Positions 43,833 to 64,000 of a DNA stretch of 64,000 bases are shown here, piece after piece (positions within the stretch are counted from its first letter, which is position 1; the number at the start of each line of letters is the position of its first letter). Both the position numbers and the translations under genes were made by a program. Under the pieces are notes generated by a model. It was not told the DNA's origin. It ran no database searches and saw only the letters and a program-made list of their open reading frames with translations. The stretch is from Cranoglanis bouderius (taxonomy: Eukaryota; Chordata; Actinopteri; Siluriformes; Cranoglanididae): positions 3,018,950 to 3,082,949 of the forward strand of contig CM042547.1 in assembly GCA_023630585.1 (NCBI GenBank). Reading direction: 5' to 3'.

Positions 43833-44117
43833 TTTGGACAGAAGACATAAAACAATGGAGTGTCTTCATGTTCTCTGGGTCTGGTAGAAGAGAAGGCACA
43901 GTGTTGGCTTTGGGCGATGTTTACAAAATCACATGCACTAGTCTATAAAGAGGCTTTTAACTGAAAGCCAATTTCAAAAAGTTAAAAAATAGTCTAACGT
44001 TATTATTTTGTTATATTGATGCTGCTGGATGTACTTATCTTTATGTTTTAACTTATCATTCACCAGGAAACACCAACTTGCAACAGGTTAATTTAATTTA
44101 ACATTTAATACTATCGA
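42140..44117. other. Intergenic, no gene seen
   Basis: Contains the CT run at 42750, a fragment of the second SINE-like family (about 43210-43305) and a CA run at 43783-43830. Confidence 0.5.
42750..42810. repeat. (CT)n microsatellite
   Basis: 61 bp perfect CT run. Confidence 0.92.
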
Positions 44118-44318
44118 ACATGGGTGTCTAATCTTATCGGGAAAGGGCAGGTGTGGGTGCAGGTTTTCATTCCAACCAAGCAGAAGCCACACCTGACTCT
44201 ATTGAAAGCCAAGCTCAACTGATTAAACAGTTTGAATCAGGTGTGGCTCATGCTTGATTGGAATGAAAACCTGCACCCACACCAGCCCCTTGCGAATCGG
44301 ATTGGTCAAACCTGCTAT
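44118..44318. mobile_element. Palindromic MITE (long imperfect hairpin)
   Basis: GTGTGGGTGCAGGTTTTCAT at about 44152 is mirrored by ATGAAAACCTGCACCCACAC at about 44263; the outer flanks also pair. Almost the whole element folds back. Confidence 0.8.
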
Positions 44319-44331
44319 AAAATATATGGGG

Positions 44332-44488
44332 GGCACGGTCGCTTAGTGGATAGCATTGTTACTTCACACCTCCTTCGACCCTGCCTCGTGCCCCGAGTCC
44401 CCTGGGATAAGCTCCAGGCTCCCCGTGACCCTGTATTGGATAAGCGGTACAGAAAATAGATGGATGCATGCATGGATGGATGGATACT
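44332..44488 (+). repeat. SINE copy 3, internally deleted
   Basis: GGGCACGGTCGCTTAGTGGA head runs quickly into CCCCGTGACCCTGTATTGGA and the GATAAGCGGTACAGAAAATA tail, followed by GATG repeats. Confidence 0.72.
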
Positions 44489-44874
44489 ATAGAATATATT
44501 TAATATGAATATTGTTTATTGGATGAACTTATTTTACTGCATTTAAATGTGTTTAACATATGACAGTAGATCTGTGGAAGATTTCATATATAATTTGATT
44601 CTAATAAAGAGGGTTTTGGTATATTTGTGAAACTGTGCTTATATTAGTTGGCACCAGACTAACACAGCTGAACAGCTGGCAACAAAGAGAATACACATAC
44701 TCACTGGAGTGCACATACACGGCGAGGTCTTGTGTCATGTGATTGAGATTGGGGATGATAAAACAGAGCAAAAATAGTTTTTCTTTCTGTTCTTTGCCTG
44801 CAGACATGTATAGAGTGGCTTCTCACAGAGTGCACACAGAGGCTCTTGTTTTCTGAGACTGCTAGTAGACATGT

Positions 44875-44876
<2 letters not shown>

Positions 44877-44930
<54 letters not shown>
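44877..44930. repeat. (CA)n microsatellite
   Basis: 54 bp. Confidence 0.9.
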
Positions 44931-44931
<1 letters not shown>

Positions 44932-45439
44932 GATTTTCAATCTGGCCCAGTAACACAACCCTACCAACACATGTACGAAGAACCAAGCTGTTTTTTTTTT
45001 TTTAATACATTTTTTTATGTCATTCTTCTCTCTTGTGATTCCTCAAACTACTGAGAGATGGAACATAATGTATTCAATGTTCCAAGTGCACATGAAGCTG
45101 CTACAGTAATATGATGGATCCCTGTTACCTCAGAAGCGTTTTTTCCCCCCTGGGTAGGATATGTTGTGCTTAACTGCCAGGCTCTTGTACTAGATTGGAG
45201 AATGAGTAGCTTTGAGCATGAGAATCGATCGGAGGCTTTATGAGAGGATATTTATGTTTCTTGTTAATCATTTGAAATGGTCTGATTAAATTGACATTGG
45301 GATCACGTTTCTCTTAAGGCTAACCACCTGACCTCTTTATTGACCAGATATTTCCAAAAGCATCTGTGAGATATATGAGCTGTGGGTGTATGTGTCCTAT
45401 AAAATTTGAAGTGTTCCAGGTTGCTGTGACAAATTATTG

Positions 45440-46038
45440 GGGCTAGAAGCTCTCATTGCTACTTTGTTGCATTGTAAAGTAGGGGGTTTTAACAAACCAC
45501 ACAAACAAAACATATGTACATGGAGGGGCAATAGATAGGTACCTGATCATCACACCCATATGCAGTTCTTCCCCAAACTGTTGCCACAAAGTTGGAAGCA
45601 CACAATTGTGTAGAATGTCTTTGTACGTTTTAGCTTTACAGTTTCCCTTCACTGGAACTAAGAGGCCCAAACCTGTTCCAGCATGACTATGACAATGCTC
45701 CTGTGCAAAAAGTGATCTCCATGGTTTGCCAAGGTTTGTGTGTAAGAACTCAAGTGTCCTCAACCCCACTGAACACTTGACCTCAACTCCACTGAACACT
45801 TTTGGGATGAACTGGAACTCCAACTGGACCCCAGGCCTCCTCCTGACCTCAGTAATGCTCTTGTAGCTGAATGAACACAAATCCCCACAGCCACACTCCA
45901 AAATCTAGTGGAAAGTCTTCCCAGAAGAGTGGAGGTCATTATAACAGCAAAGGGGGGACTTAATCTGGATTGAGATCTTCAAAAAGCACATATAGGTGTA
46001 ATGGTCAGGTGTCCATAAATGTTTGGCCATATAGTGTA
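45440..46038 (+). mobile_element. 'GGCCATATAGTGTA' family, copy 3, with transposase remains
   Basis: The + strand shows traces of a Tc1 transposase C-terminus: HTHMQFFPKLLPQ..., TEHFWDELELQL, TATLQNLVESLPRRVEVI. Right terminal repeat GTCCATAAATGTTTGGCCAT at about 46010. Many stops. Confidence 0.6.
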
Positions 46039-46596
46039 GACAGATTGAACACCTATGGGGGATTTTGGAGCAATATGATAGACAGTAATCACCACCACCA
46101 TCATCAAAACAACAATAGGGCAAATATATTTTTGAAGAACAATCTTTCATCCTTCATTTTGTTAGATATCGCAGTTATCTGGCTCATTCATTCATCCATC
46201 TTTAAGATCCGCTTTATCCTGGTCAGGGTCTCAGAGACTATCCTGGGACACTAGCTGGACAAGGAACACAACCTGGATGAGAGACCAATCCATCACAGCA
46301 GCATTTTTTAAATATAAAATATACTTGATCTAGACTACATAAAAACACAAGATCACAGTACACATTAGAGATTGTTCACACATAATTTTAATATATTTTT
46401 CAGTCTTCAAGGAGAAATGTCTGCCAGTATTCACCACTGTTTTCTCTCCAGCATGCTGCCATCAAAGTCTAATGTACTGCAGATTATTTAAGATAATGTC
46501 TACACATCCCCCATTAAACTTGCATGGTTTTTTAATGTAAAAAATGTTATTTTTTATTTTTATTTTTATAATTATTTTTATTATTATTATTACTGC

Positions 46597-47135
46597 TTAA
46601 TATAGTAACTTATATAAGCATTCATTACAACCATGGTGAGCAGAAAAGCATCTCAGCATGCACAAAATTTTGAACCTTGAGGTGGATGGGCTACAACAGC
46701 AGAAGACCACATTGGTTTCTACTCCTGTCAGCCAAGAACAAGAATCAGAAGAAATCTTGGGCAAACTCACCCAAACTGGATAGTTGAAGATTAGAAATGA
46801 AAAAAAAAACACCTGATCTTTTTCCAGTCCTCAACTGTCCAGTTTTGATTATTTGAGTAAATATATCCTTCCTGGCAGCTTGAACCAATCTGGCCATTTT
46901 TTCCTCTTATCAGCAAGGCATGTCCACCCACAGAACTGTCGCTCACTCAATGGTTTTTTGTTTTTTGCATCATTCTATGTAAACTCTAGAGAACTCTGTG
47001 TGTTGCCAGGAGATCAACAATTTCTGAAAAACTCCATCTGGTACCAACAACCATGCCATGGTTAAAGTCAGAGAGATCACATGTTTTCTCCATTAAGATT
47101 TTTTATTTGAACATTAACTGAAGCTGTATAAGCTA
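46597..47135 (-). mobile_element. Tc1-like remnant split by another transposon, left part
   Basis: Noncontiguous with 49170-49267. Contains pieces of a Tc1-type 5' region in both orientations (GCAGAAAAGCATCTCAGCAT; GTCAGCCAAGAACAAGAATC). The full element at 47136-49169 sits inside it. Confidence 0.5.
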
Positions 47136-47463
47136 CAGTACTGTGCAAAGGTTTTACACAGGTGTGAAATAGACATGTTAATAGTTTATATTTATCAATT
47201 AACAAAATGCAAAGTGAGTGAACAGAAGAAAAATCTACATCAAATCAATATTTGGTGTGACCACCCTTTGCCTTCAAAACAGAATCAATTCATCAATTCT
47301 TCTAGGTACACTTGCACACAGTTTTTGAAGGAACTCGGCAGTTAGGTTGGCCCAAACATCAGTTATTCTGTGGATTTAGGCAGCCTCAGTTGCTTCTCTC
47401 TCTTCATGTAATCCCAGACAGACTCGATGATGTTGAGATCAGGGCTCTATGGAGGCCAGACCA

Positions 47464-48638
47464 TCACTCCCAGGACTCCTTGTTCTTCTTTATGCTGAAG
47501 TTCTTATTGACTTTCGTTGTATGCTTGGGGTCGTTGTCATGCTGCAGAATAAATTTGGGGCCAATCAGATGCCTCCCTGATGGTATTGTATGATGGATAA
47601 GTATCTGCCTGTACTTCTCAGCATTGAGGAGACCATTGATTCTGACCAAATCCCCAACTCTATTTGCAGAAATGCAGCACCAAACTTGCAAGGAACCTCC
47701 ACCATGCTTCACTGTTGTCTGCAGACACTCATTTGTGTACCACTCTCCAGCCGTTTGGCAAACAAACTGCCTTCTGCTACAGCCAAATACAGTTGCACTC
47801 AAACCCCCATTGCAAATCAGGTTTATTGTGAAAATTTACAGACTTTCAGCTGTTTGCAATGAACAAATCAAACAAAAGCAATTGGAATAGTTCAACACAA
47901 ATTCAACTGAAAATGCAACTTATAATGACTTCTCCAGTTTCAAAATTATTCAACCCCTTCATGGCAAGCACCTTTAATGCTTAGTAGAGCACCCTTTTGC
48001 TGTTATGACTTGCTGCAAACGAGATGCATAGCCAGACACCAGCTTCTGGCAGCATTCCTGAGCAATCTTAGCCCATTCCTCATGAGCAATGGCCTCCAGT
48101 TCAGTAATATTCTTGGGTTTGCATGCTGCAACCGCCTTCTTCAAATCCCATCAGAGACTTTCTATGGGGTTCAAGTCAGGTGACTGTGATGGCCCTGTAG
48201 ATTCTTCCAGGACTTCTTCTGCAACCAAGCCTTGGTGGAATTTGAGGTATGCATGGGATCATTGTCCTGTTGGAAGGTCTAATGACGCCCAAGCTTCAGC
48301 TGCCTCACAGATGCATGACGTTTTCTCCTAGGGTTTCCTGATACTTCAATGAATCCATCTTGCCTTCCACACGCTGCAGGTTTCCAGTGCCAGAGAATGC
48401 AAAGCAGAACCGCAAGTCTTCCATGAAGGCCAATTCTGACCAGACTTCTCTGGACAGTAGATGGATGTACCAGGGTCCCACTGGTTTTTGCCAGGTCTGA
48501 GCTGATGGCACTGCTGGACATCTTCTGATTGCAAAGGGAAGTAAGCCTGATGTGTCTTTCATCTGCTGCAGTAGGTTTCCTTGGCCAACCACTGCATCTA
48601 TGGTCCTCAATGCTGCCCGTTTCTTTGTGCTTCTTCAA
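47464..48638 (-). pseudogene. Decayed Tc1 transposase, interrupted by the nested element
   Basis: Downstream part (47802 to 47464) reads QFVCQTAGEWYTNECLQT, KHGGGSLQVWCCIS and LQHDNDPKHTTK. Upstream part (48638 to about 48412) reads GSIEDHRCSGWPRKPTAADE and SGTLVHPSTVQRSLVRIGLH. Frame and continuity are lost. Confidence 0.75.
47790..48411 (-). mobile_element. Nested, one-sided Tc1-like fragment of a different subfamily
   Basis: Starts with CAGTTGCACTCAAACCCCCA after a TA (47788-47789). Reverse strand reads FCFAFSGTGNLQRVEGKMDS near the other edge. Only one terminal repeat is present; the other side ends inside the transposase. Confidence 0.65.
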
Positions 48639-49169
48639 AAGAGCTTGGACAGCACATCTGGAAACCCCTGTCTGCCTTGAAATTTCTGCCTGGGAGAGAC
48701 CTTGTGATGCAGTATGACCTCCTTCTGTCTTGTTACTGTGCTCAGTCTTGCCTTGGTGTATGACTTTTGACAGTAAACTGTCTTCAGCAACCTCACCATG
48801 TTAGCTGAGTTTGGCTGTTCCTCACCCAGTTTTATTCCTCCTACACAGCTGTTTCTATTTCAGTTAATGATTGTGTTTCAACCTGCATATTGAATTAATG
48901 ATCATTAGCACCTGTTTGGTATAATTGTTTAATCATACACCTGACGATATGCCTACAAAATCCTTTTGTGCAAGTGTACCTAGAAGAATTGATGCTGTTT
49001 TGAAGGCAAAGGGTGATCACACCAAATATTGATTTGATGTCGATTTTTCTTCTGTTCACTCACTTTGCATTTTGTTAATTGATAAATATAAACTATTAAC
49101 ATGTCTATTTTTGAAAGAATTCTTACTTTACAGCATTTTTTCACACCTGCCTAAAACTTTTACACATAT

Positions 49170-49267
49170 CTCCATGATTTCATGCATTGTGCTGCCACAT
49201 GATTGGCTGATTGGATAACTTCATGAATGAGCAGGTATGCAGGTGTTCCTATTAAAGTGGACAGTGA
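49170..49267. mobile_element. Right part of the split Tc1-like remnant
   Basis: TGCCACATGATTGGCTGATT and GTGTTCCTATTAAAGTGGAC match 30236-30305. Confidence 0.55.
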
Positions 49268-51409
49268 GTGTTTATGTATCATGTTGCTGTTCTTGCTGTT
49301 CATTTATTTAAATATTTTTTTATTATAAGCACAATACAAATAGATGTAGATGCAATTGTGTAATAAAAGCAAAGGGAAAATAAGTTAATCATTTTAGCAT
49401 CACAAATATTATAGTTATGATATTGTTAACTGACTGTAAGAAAATGAAGAATGAAGAGCTGCTTGGAAGCTGAAAAGGCTGCTCTTACTGGTGAACTGAG
49501 CCAACTGATCTGGTTCACTGAAACGAGCTGGAATTTCCATCACTACTGATGGCTGCTTAGCAACCCAGCACACAACATGAACAAAGATCATTGGAAATCA
49601 TAAACTATTGCAATAGACACATTCTAATTCCACAGTGGGTTTGGTTTCATTTTCACTGGCTTATGTTGTCAGTCTCAAGAAAAATTTTGTGAGTTGGGAA
49701 TGGAAAAAAATCCCAACAACACAGTGGTTAGACATCATTCCATCATCTAAAGTGGAAAGTCTTAGAGATGTCTACCAGACACTCTATGGAACAGATTTTC
49801 CAGCTCTATCTATGCAAGTAAGAATGAGACACAGGTGAATTGAGTGATCAGGTGGTTAGTAGAGTGCCAGAAAACTCAGGAGTAAACATTGCGTGGGATG
49901 CAACAGGTTAGGGAATGACAGGTGGAAATTAAGCTCCCTGGTGTTCCCCTGGCTGGAACTTGAGAGGATCACTGTTGTTTTTGTCTCCAGACAGTATATT
50001 GTAGGTGTGTTTGGAGTTTCTCCCATAGCCTCTTTTGCATACTAGTCACTGAATACAGGCACTGTCATATGCATACAGTTCCAGGGAAGCAATGGCAGTT
50101 GATAACCCAGTATACACTGAAATGTCATGAGAGTTGTAGACATCTAGATGATGTGTTCTGCTTGTCTACTGAAGTGTATTGTATCCACATGTAAGTTCCA
50201 TAACTTATGCTTTATGTAAAAAAGCTCTCCATGCCCCCAGATCCATAAATACTGTATGTCCTCTGGAAGACCATTATGGCAAAAATACTTTCCATTTGGT
50301 AGGTACAGATATTAAGCAATTGTACATGTCATGTTGGTCGGGATCACAGTGCAGTAATGCTGAGTACAGAGACCAATTCTGGTTGCTCCCCAACAATCTT
50401 TCAGCACCCAAATGGCCTCGTGGTTGACAGTAAATCGATAGGCGCTGAGCAGTGTTTATAGAAATGGAGTTGCACACAAATGAACGCTGTATGAGTGAAT
50501 TTCAACACTGCAGATTTGATAGTGGGTGATCCACATCTGGGCTGGGGATCCGCATCATCACTATAAAGGACTACATGACAAATATGTCGCTGGTGATACT
50601 GAAGCTTTCCAGAGGACAGAAAGGCTTTACACAAGATTTGAACCAGAAACGCCACAATCCAGATATAAGATGGACCCCACAGTTTGACCTCCACTGAGTT
50701 TACCGCTGTAAACTCTCTCTGCTTTTGGGACTAAGTGCTGGTTGGAGCATCTCATTATCAAACTAGTCACTTAAAGCCAGTAATTTGTCAATAGTTCTCA
50801 GCACTTTGATGTACGACAAAACATAACATAACAATCAGCATGAGGACTTCATTGATAACAGCACACAACAGCAACCAACAAACATAGCTGAATAAAATCT
50901 TCTGTGACTATTGAAAAGTACAAAAAAACATGTACCCATACTTAGTCTGAAAATAGAAAAAGGTATTGATGCCTCTCTACTTATTAGGCTCATTAGGTTG
51001 CTCTAAATAGTGACATGCTAACCATTTCTAAAATGACATTTCATCCATGATCGGGCCTTTGAAAGGCTGTATGTGTGTCATAGACATGGTAACTGGATGG
51101 AGTGCAATTGAAAAAGTAGTGGGAATGATGGAAAGATGCAGAAGCAGAGGCTGTATGTGAGCTGGTTTGTGTGTGTTTCTCCAAAAGATGGCCTTGTTTC
51201 GCTCTCTATGGAGCCTGATGCTGTTGCTTGAAAAGTGAAATAATGTTGAAATGTGAAATAGGCTATGCAAGGCAAAAGTAAAAGCTAGAAATGGAAAACT
51301 GAGATAATACATTAATAAAGAGAAGGCTCAGTCATTGCACAGTAACATGGGTAACACTTTGCAAAGACTAGCAAACACAGGTGAGTATACATCTAAGGGC
51401 AAAGGGCTA
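49268..51409. other. Intergenic, no gene seen
   Basis: No repeat family or gene recognised. A short SINE-like piece (TCCTCCAGGTACTCCAGTTT) follows at about 51433. Confidence 0.45.
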
Positions 51410-51539
51410 CAGATGTCCGTGCTTTGTGGGTTTCCTCCAGGTACTCCAGTTTCCTCCCCAAGTCCCCAAGACATGCTGTGATAAACTTCACAGATGGGCA
51501 ATAAGAAGGAATGTCTCAGTGTGGTGCTCTATGAGATTA

Positions 51540-52885
51540 GTGTGACTGAGGAGAGACGAGAACACCGGAAATCGTGGAGGCTTGCAGGACTTCTCGTACT
51601 GCAAATAACAGGGGCTCTAACCATTTATCCCAATTTCACGTATCACGACCAAACTTACAAATTATGTTTTTAAGCATTTGATTAAATCATTCTACAAGCC
51701 CATCCATCTGCGGATGATAAACACTGGTGTGGGTCGATTTAATCCCCAGCAATTCGTAAAGCTCGCGTAGTGTTGTGACATAAATGATGTGCCCTGATCA
51801 GTCAGGATCTCTTTCGGGGTCCCGACTCAGGAGATAACGCAGAAGAGTGCCTCCACAACATTCCATGCAGAGATACTGCAGTGAGGCACTGCTTCCAGGT
51901 ATCGCATTGCGTAGTCCACTAAAACAAATACAAAGCAATGCCCTTGTGCAGATCTATCTAATGGCCTGACGAGGTCCATACCAATCCTTTCAAAGGGGAC
52001 CTCAATTAATGGGAGTGGGTGCAACAGCGTTTTTGGGGTGGCCGGTGGATTCACCAGCTGACATTCGTGACCTGCCGCACACCACCTACACCACACCAGG
52101 ACCCATCCACAAACATTTCTTTAGCTGACGCTTGAAACCCCAACCAATCTGTACCCAAAATTAGTGGATGGGTGAGGTGTGTACTAACCGCCACCTCCAC
52201 TATATACTATTGACCCCCAAAATTTGATGGTATGATTGGGTACTCGTGAACATCCCCGTGCACACACCTCATCTTCACAAAAGGTGCATTTCCCAATGCC
52301 TCCCCTTGAACCAAGCATTGGTGAACTGAAGTCTGATTATAGCCTGAATCCACAAATGCATGGTATGTACCCCCCTGAACACTCACCAGAATCCCAGCTC
52401 AATCGGGGGCGGCCTGCAGCATGTCGGGGAGCCGGACCACCGCTCCCACCTCCATCATGTGGCAATGGTCCCAGAAATGCCCAGGCTCCCCACAATGCCA
52501 GCACTCTGACCCAGACATTACTCCCGCACAGGCGGCCCCGGATACACCCACCTGGGGGACAGAGGAGACAGGGTACTGGGCATGGGTCTGGCTCACTGGG
52601 TCACGGGGAGAGACACGAGGGCGAGAAAGATAGAGAGAGAAAGAAGGGTTGGCCTCACCTGCCCCCGGATATGCAGCCAGGTGGTCCTCTGCCAGCTGGA
52701 CCGCCTCATTGAGTGACACTGGATGTTGGTGCTGGACCCACTTTGCCGTTTCTTTCTGGAAGTTGGGTGACAAACTGCTCCAGCACCACAAGGTCGACCA
52801 CATTCTCTGCGTTATATCCTTCAGCCAGCAACCACCTCCGGCAGGTGTCGCAGAGCTTGTGGGCGAAGGCAAACGGGCTGCCCCG
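51540..52885 (-). pseudogene. Ty3/gypsy-type retrotransposon remnant (gag and integrase pieces)
   Basis: Minus strand, from high to low coordinate: gag with HPVSLNEAVQLAEDHLAAYP (SCAN-like) and a CCHC knuckle CWHCGEPGHFWDHC (52870-52400), a poorly preserved protease-like region, then the integrase start VPFERIGMDLVRPLDRSAQ (52096-51827) and its continuation. Reverse transcriptase and RNase H are missing and stops abound. No LTRs recognised. Confidence 0.7.
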
Positions 52886-52972
52886 AGCCCCTGAGATAGG
52901 CTGCAGGCTTCCCGTGACCCTGTGTAGGATAAGCGGTACAGAAAATGTATGGATGGATGGATGGATGGACTA
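52885..52972 (+). repeat. SINE tail attached to the gag remnant
   Basis: CTGCAGGCTTCCCGTGACCC and GGATAAGCGGTACAGAAAAT followed by GGAT repeats. Confidence 0.65.
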
Positions 52973-53235
52973 CTGAGGTGATGTGGAGTGTAGATGAACT
53001 TGGATGTCACAAAACCACATATCAAAAGACAAATTTAGATTTTTTTGGTCCATATACTTACTCAACCCTCTGACCAATCTTACTTACCATTCATTTTTTG
53101 CACACTATATATAGTATATCACTTTTGTATAGTCAGGCTAAAGGCTAAATTAAAGAAGATTTCTGACTAGGAGGAAGGAAACACAGTGGTTATGCCAGTT
53201 CTAATAATTATGCAGACTTTTTTTTTTAATATATA

Positions 53236-53350
53236 GTATTTGGCCAAAAGTATGTGGCCACCTGACCATAACATCCTGTTCCAAAAGCATGGGCATTAAT
53301 ATGGAGTTGGTCTAAACTTTGCTGTTATAATGACTTCCACTCTTCTTGGG
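53236..53350. mobile_element. 'GGCCATATAGTGTA' family, copy 4 (left end)
   Basis: TATTTGGCCAAAAGTATGTG GCCACCTGACCAT is the outer end in the opposite orientation; ends at CCACTCTTCTTGGGAGG. Confidence 0.6.
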
Positions 53351-53506
53351 AGGTTTGTATAATGATCCCTTCATGCACACACACATATGAGGAAAGTGGC
53401 ATTCAGTATTTTAAAACAGCTCAAGATTTTCCAAATTGAGCCTGAAGTCATCGTGTTTACTATTAAATTCTGGCAATTGTAAATAAAGTTGCAACAAGAG
53501 TTAGAA

Positions 53507-53508
<2 letters not shown>

Positions 53509-53559
<51 letters not shown>
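53509..53559. repeat. (CA)n microsatellite
   Basis: 51 bp. Confidence 0.9.
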
Positions 53560-53563
<4 letters not shown>

Positions 53564-54399
53564 TTTCACATCTGATCTGTTTGCAATCCTCCCTAATTTA
53601 GCAACTAATAATATTTGGACCAGGCAGAAATTAATTACAGTACTGATACTCGTATCCACTAGACCAATAAGCAGTCCTCTCAAACATGTCTCTCTGCAAG
53701 ATGTTTTGTCTCATCAGAAACATTTACACTTTTACAGTAAGAAAAATTACACTGGAAAATAGCTAAAGTATATACATTGATTAAGCATGCACAATAAAAT
53801 TAACTATTCTTTGTCAAATGTTATATCAAATTAATATATCAAATTATATCACAGTTTCAGTAGTTACCTTAACATTTCAGTTATGACTTAAATCGTAGAA
53901 TAACCTGCTCCTCTTAGACTATTTTTTTCTTCATATGCTTCCATCTTCTCTGTGGAGATCCTCTTCTGTAGATATTTTTATATTGTATTGGCTGGTACTG
54001 AGTAGTCTGAGACCTTTTTATACATTCATGCAAGGTTTCTGTAATGTAACATTGCGATATTTTAAAATTATGTACAGTGCACACTATTTTACAAAAAAAC
54101 AAACAAAAGCAAAAACAAAACAAAAAAAACAGAATGGACAACTCAGAGCTCAACACCTCTACCAAAACAAACAACGAGAAAGACGAAAATTTGGTTAGGT
54201 ACATAATTGTTTCGGCTTTGACTGTTTCAGTTGTGACAATTTAGGTTTTTTAGCACTTACCTCAAAATGTGTACATGCTCATAGTATACTATCAGCTGCT
54301 GATTTTGATAGATGCAAATAATTTTTATTTTATTTTGCAAGATTACAAAGCGTTTGATGGTGACACCTTTGAAAGCCACATTCAGATTTGAAAGAGTTT
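53560..54399. other. Intergenic, no gene seen
   Basis: No feature recognised. Confidence 0.5.
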
Positions 54400-54735
54400 A
54401 ATGGTTAGCACTTTTGTCTCGCATTTCCAGGGCTGGGGGTTTGAATCCCACCTCCACCCTGTGTGCGCGGAGCTTTCATGTTCTCCCCATGCCTCAGGGG
54501 TTTCCTCTGGGTATTCAATATCCTCCCCCAGTCCAAAGACATAAGCTGTAGGCTGATTGGCATATCCAATTATCCGTAATTTTCTGAATGTGTGTGATTG
54601 TGCCTTGTGATGGGTTGTCCCCCAACTTGAGCCCCAAGTTCCTTGGGATAGGCTCCAGGCTCCACTGTAGGATAAGTGGGATGGATGGATGGGCGGATGG
54701 ATGGGCGGATGGATGGGCGGATGGATGGATGGGCA
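54400..54735 (+). repeat. SINE copy 4 with GGATGGGC tail
   Basis: Head ATGGTTAGCACTTTTGTCTC, body TTCCTCTGGGTATTC and TCCTCCCCCAGTCC; the tail expands into (GGATGGGC/GGAT)n. Confidence 0.72.
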
Positions 54736-55279
54736 CTTATTCACCATTTGTTCGAGATATAGGAAAAAGCCTATGGTTTAGGAATGTGTGAAAATATTAA
54801 CAGATTAAAGAGGTTGTTTTGAGATGTGTTTTGATACTTAATTTATTTAATCAAATAAAAAAAATATAGAGAGAGACAAGCACTACTTCAGCAGTAATTT
54901 AAATGTCATAGTATGGAAAATAATAATAAAAAAAAAAAAAGACCATTTATTTTTATATAATTTCAGGTGGTTTAACATGAGGGTATGTAATGTTTAATAT
55001 AGAAAAGAACATATACATATTATTATTAGACATTTTATCAAACTGATCACATTTTTATTTAATTCTGTCTTAATTTAATTTTGTCTGTCAGAGGCGATTA
55101 ACCTTGATGTTTATAAATATGCTTTAACAACAGCACATACAAACTGTATTTAAAGAAAGACGTTAAAAGAACTACAAGCCCACTATTATTAGACTTGAAT
55201 AAAATCCTTGACTTGAATTGTGGCTCTGTGAGTAGTCATTATTGGGGTGGATTTAATTATCAGCCGTCCCACTTACCGC

Positions 55280-55617
55280 AGAATGAAAGCAGACGCTCGA
55301 GGCTATTTTTGTCATTTGTGCGTGTCAGGACTCAGGTATGACAAGGCACTTCAAAACACACACACGCGCTTATTATTGTAGACGCGGGCGCCCCTCCTAC
55401 TTTCCTCAGACTCATAACGTTACGCGCGGCTTTTGTTCCGCAGAAAACAGCGCGGCTCCTTTAAGAGCGCAACACGCCTCGCTCCAGAGCCACACTACTG
55501 TGGTATTAGTGAGTGCCCAAGATACCGAGCGGACACACACACACACGTGCACGCAAACACATATACATACATACACAGAAACACACACCTAAGAGAAATA
55601 TAGATGGAATTATAACA
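55280..55617 (+). promoter_or_regulatory. kit: GC-rich candidate promoter and 5' UTR of kit
   Basis: The CpG-dense stretch 55375-55500 (GACGCGGGCGCCCCTCC, GTTACGCGCGGC, CAGCGCGGCTCC) directly precedes the kit start, with no TATA box. Followed by a CA-rich leader. A three-codon uORF (55604-55615) lies just before the start codon. Confidence 0.5.
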
Positions 55618-63949
<8,332 letters not shown>

Positions 63950-64000
63950 GTAAGAACGCAGGCAAATACTTCTGTGCACACCTGTACCATATTCTGTGCA

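Larger units (their letters stand above)
47136..49169 (-). mobile_element. Tc1-like transposon with ~200-bp inverted repeats, carrying a nested element
   Basis: Left end CAGTACTGTGCAAAGGTTTT; the right inverted repeat runs to about 49169 (CCTAAAACTTTTACACATAT). The long inverted repeats share TAGACATGTTAATAGTTTAT and TCAATATTTGGTGTGA. Same family as 61367-62868. A second Tc1 type replaces about 105 bp of its middle. Confidence 0.8.

Noticed and set aside
52236..52712. Plus-strand 158-codon proline-rich frame
   Set aside because: Antisense of the retrotransposon gag.

Overview
The window is vertebrate nuclear DNA, almost certainly from a teleost fish. Genes are split by short introns with GT-AG boundaries. 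Long CA/GT and CT/GA microsatellites are very frequent. Decayed Tc1-like transposons, small inverted-repeat elements and tRNA-derived SINEs fill the non-coding DNA. The repeat types (SINEs ending in a 'gataagcggtacagaaaatgg'-like tail, Tc1 relatives) would suit a catfish or related otophysan, but the species cannot be fixed from this sequence.

Two receptor tyrosine kinase genes lie head to tail on the + strand, matching the vertebrate PDGFRA-KIT neighbourhood. (1) pdgfra: I could trace 28 coding exons from 5543 to 22134, 4392 nt including the stop, 1463 residues, with every junction in phase. (2) kit (by linkage probably kita): the first four coding exons, 55618 to 63949; the gene runs off the right edge. 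About 33 kb between the two coding regions holds no recognisable host gene.

The main discovery is in pdgfra. A normal PDGF receptor has five extracellular Ig domains. Here the six exons coding for domains D1-D4 occur twice in tandem (5733-9452 and 9659-12470) before a single D5, one transmembrane segment and one complete split kinase. Exon order, exon phases and nearly all exon lengths agree between the two sets, but the protein sequences have diverged strongly, so this is an old duplication and not an assembly duplicate. Both sets are open and begin and end in phase 1, so the predicted receptor has nine Ig domains (D1-D2-D3-D4-D1-D2-D3-D4-D5). Skipping of one set would give a conventional five-Ig receptor.

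Layout: 1-5521 pdgfra upstream region (microsatellites, a GC-rich candidate promoter, no provable exon); 5522-22134 pdgfra; 22135 to about 24420 probable 3' UTR; 24.4-55.3 kb intergenic, with MITE and SINE copies, two Tc1-like elements (one carrying a nested, truncated second Tc1), a Ty3/gypsy-type retrotransposon remnant and a LINE-like tail; 55.3-55.6 kb GC-rich kit promoter candidate; 55.6-64 kb kit exons 1-4, with a third Tc1-like element in intron 2.

The two genes encode type III receptor kinases. In vertebrates PDGFRA binds PDGF and drives mesenchymal, neural crest and oligodendrocyte-lineage development. KIT binds stem cell factor and in fish is needed for melanocytes. Their linkage is ancestral to vertebrates.
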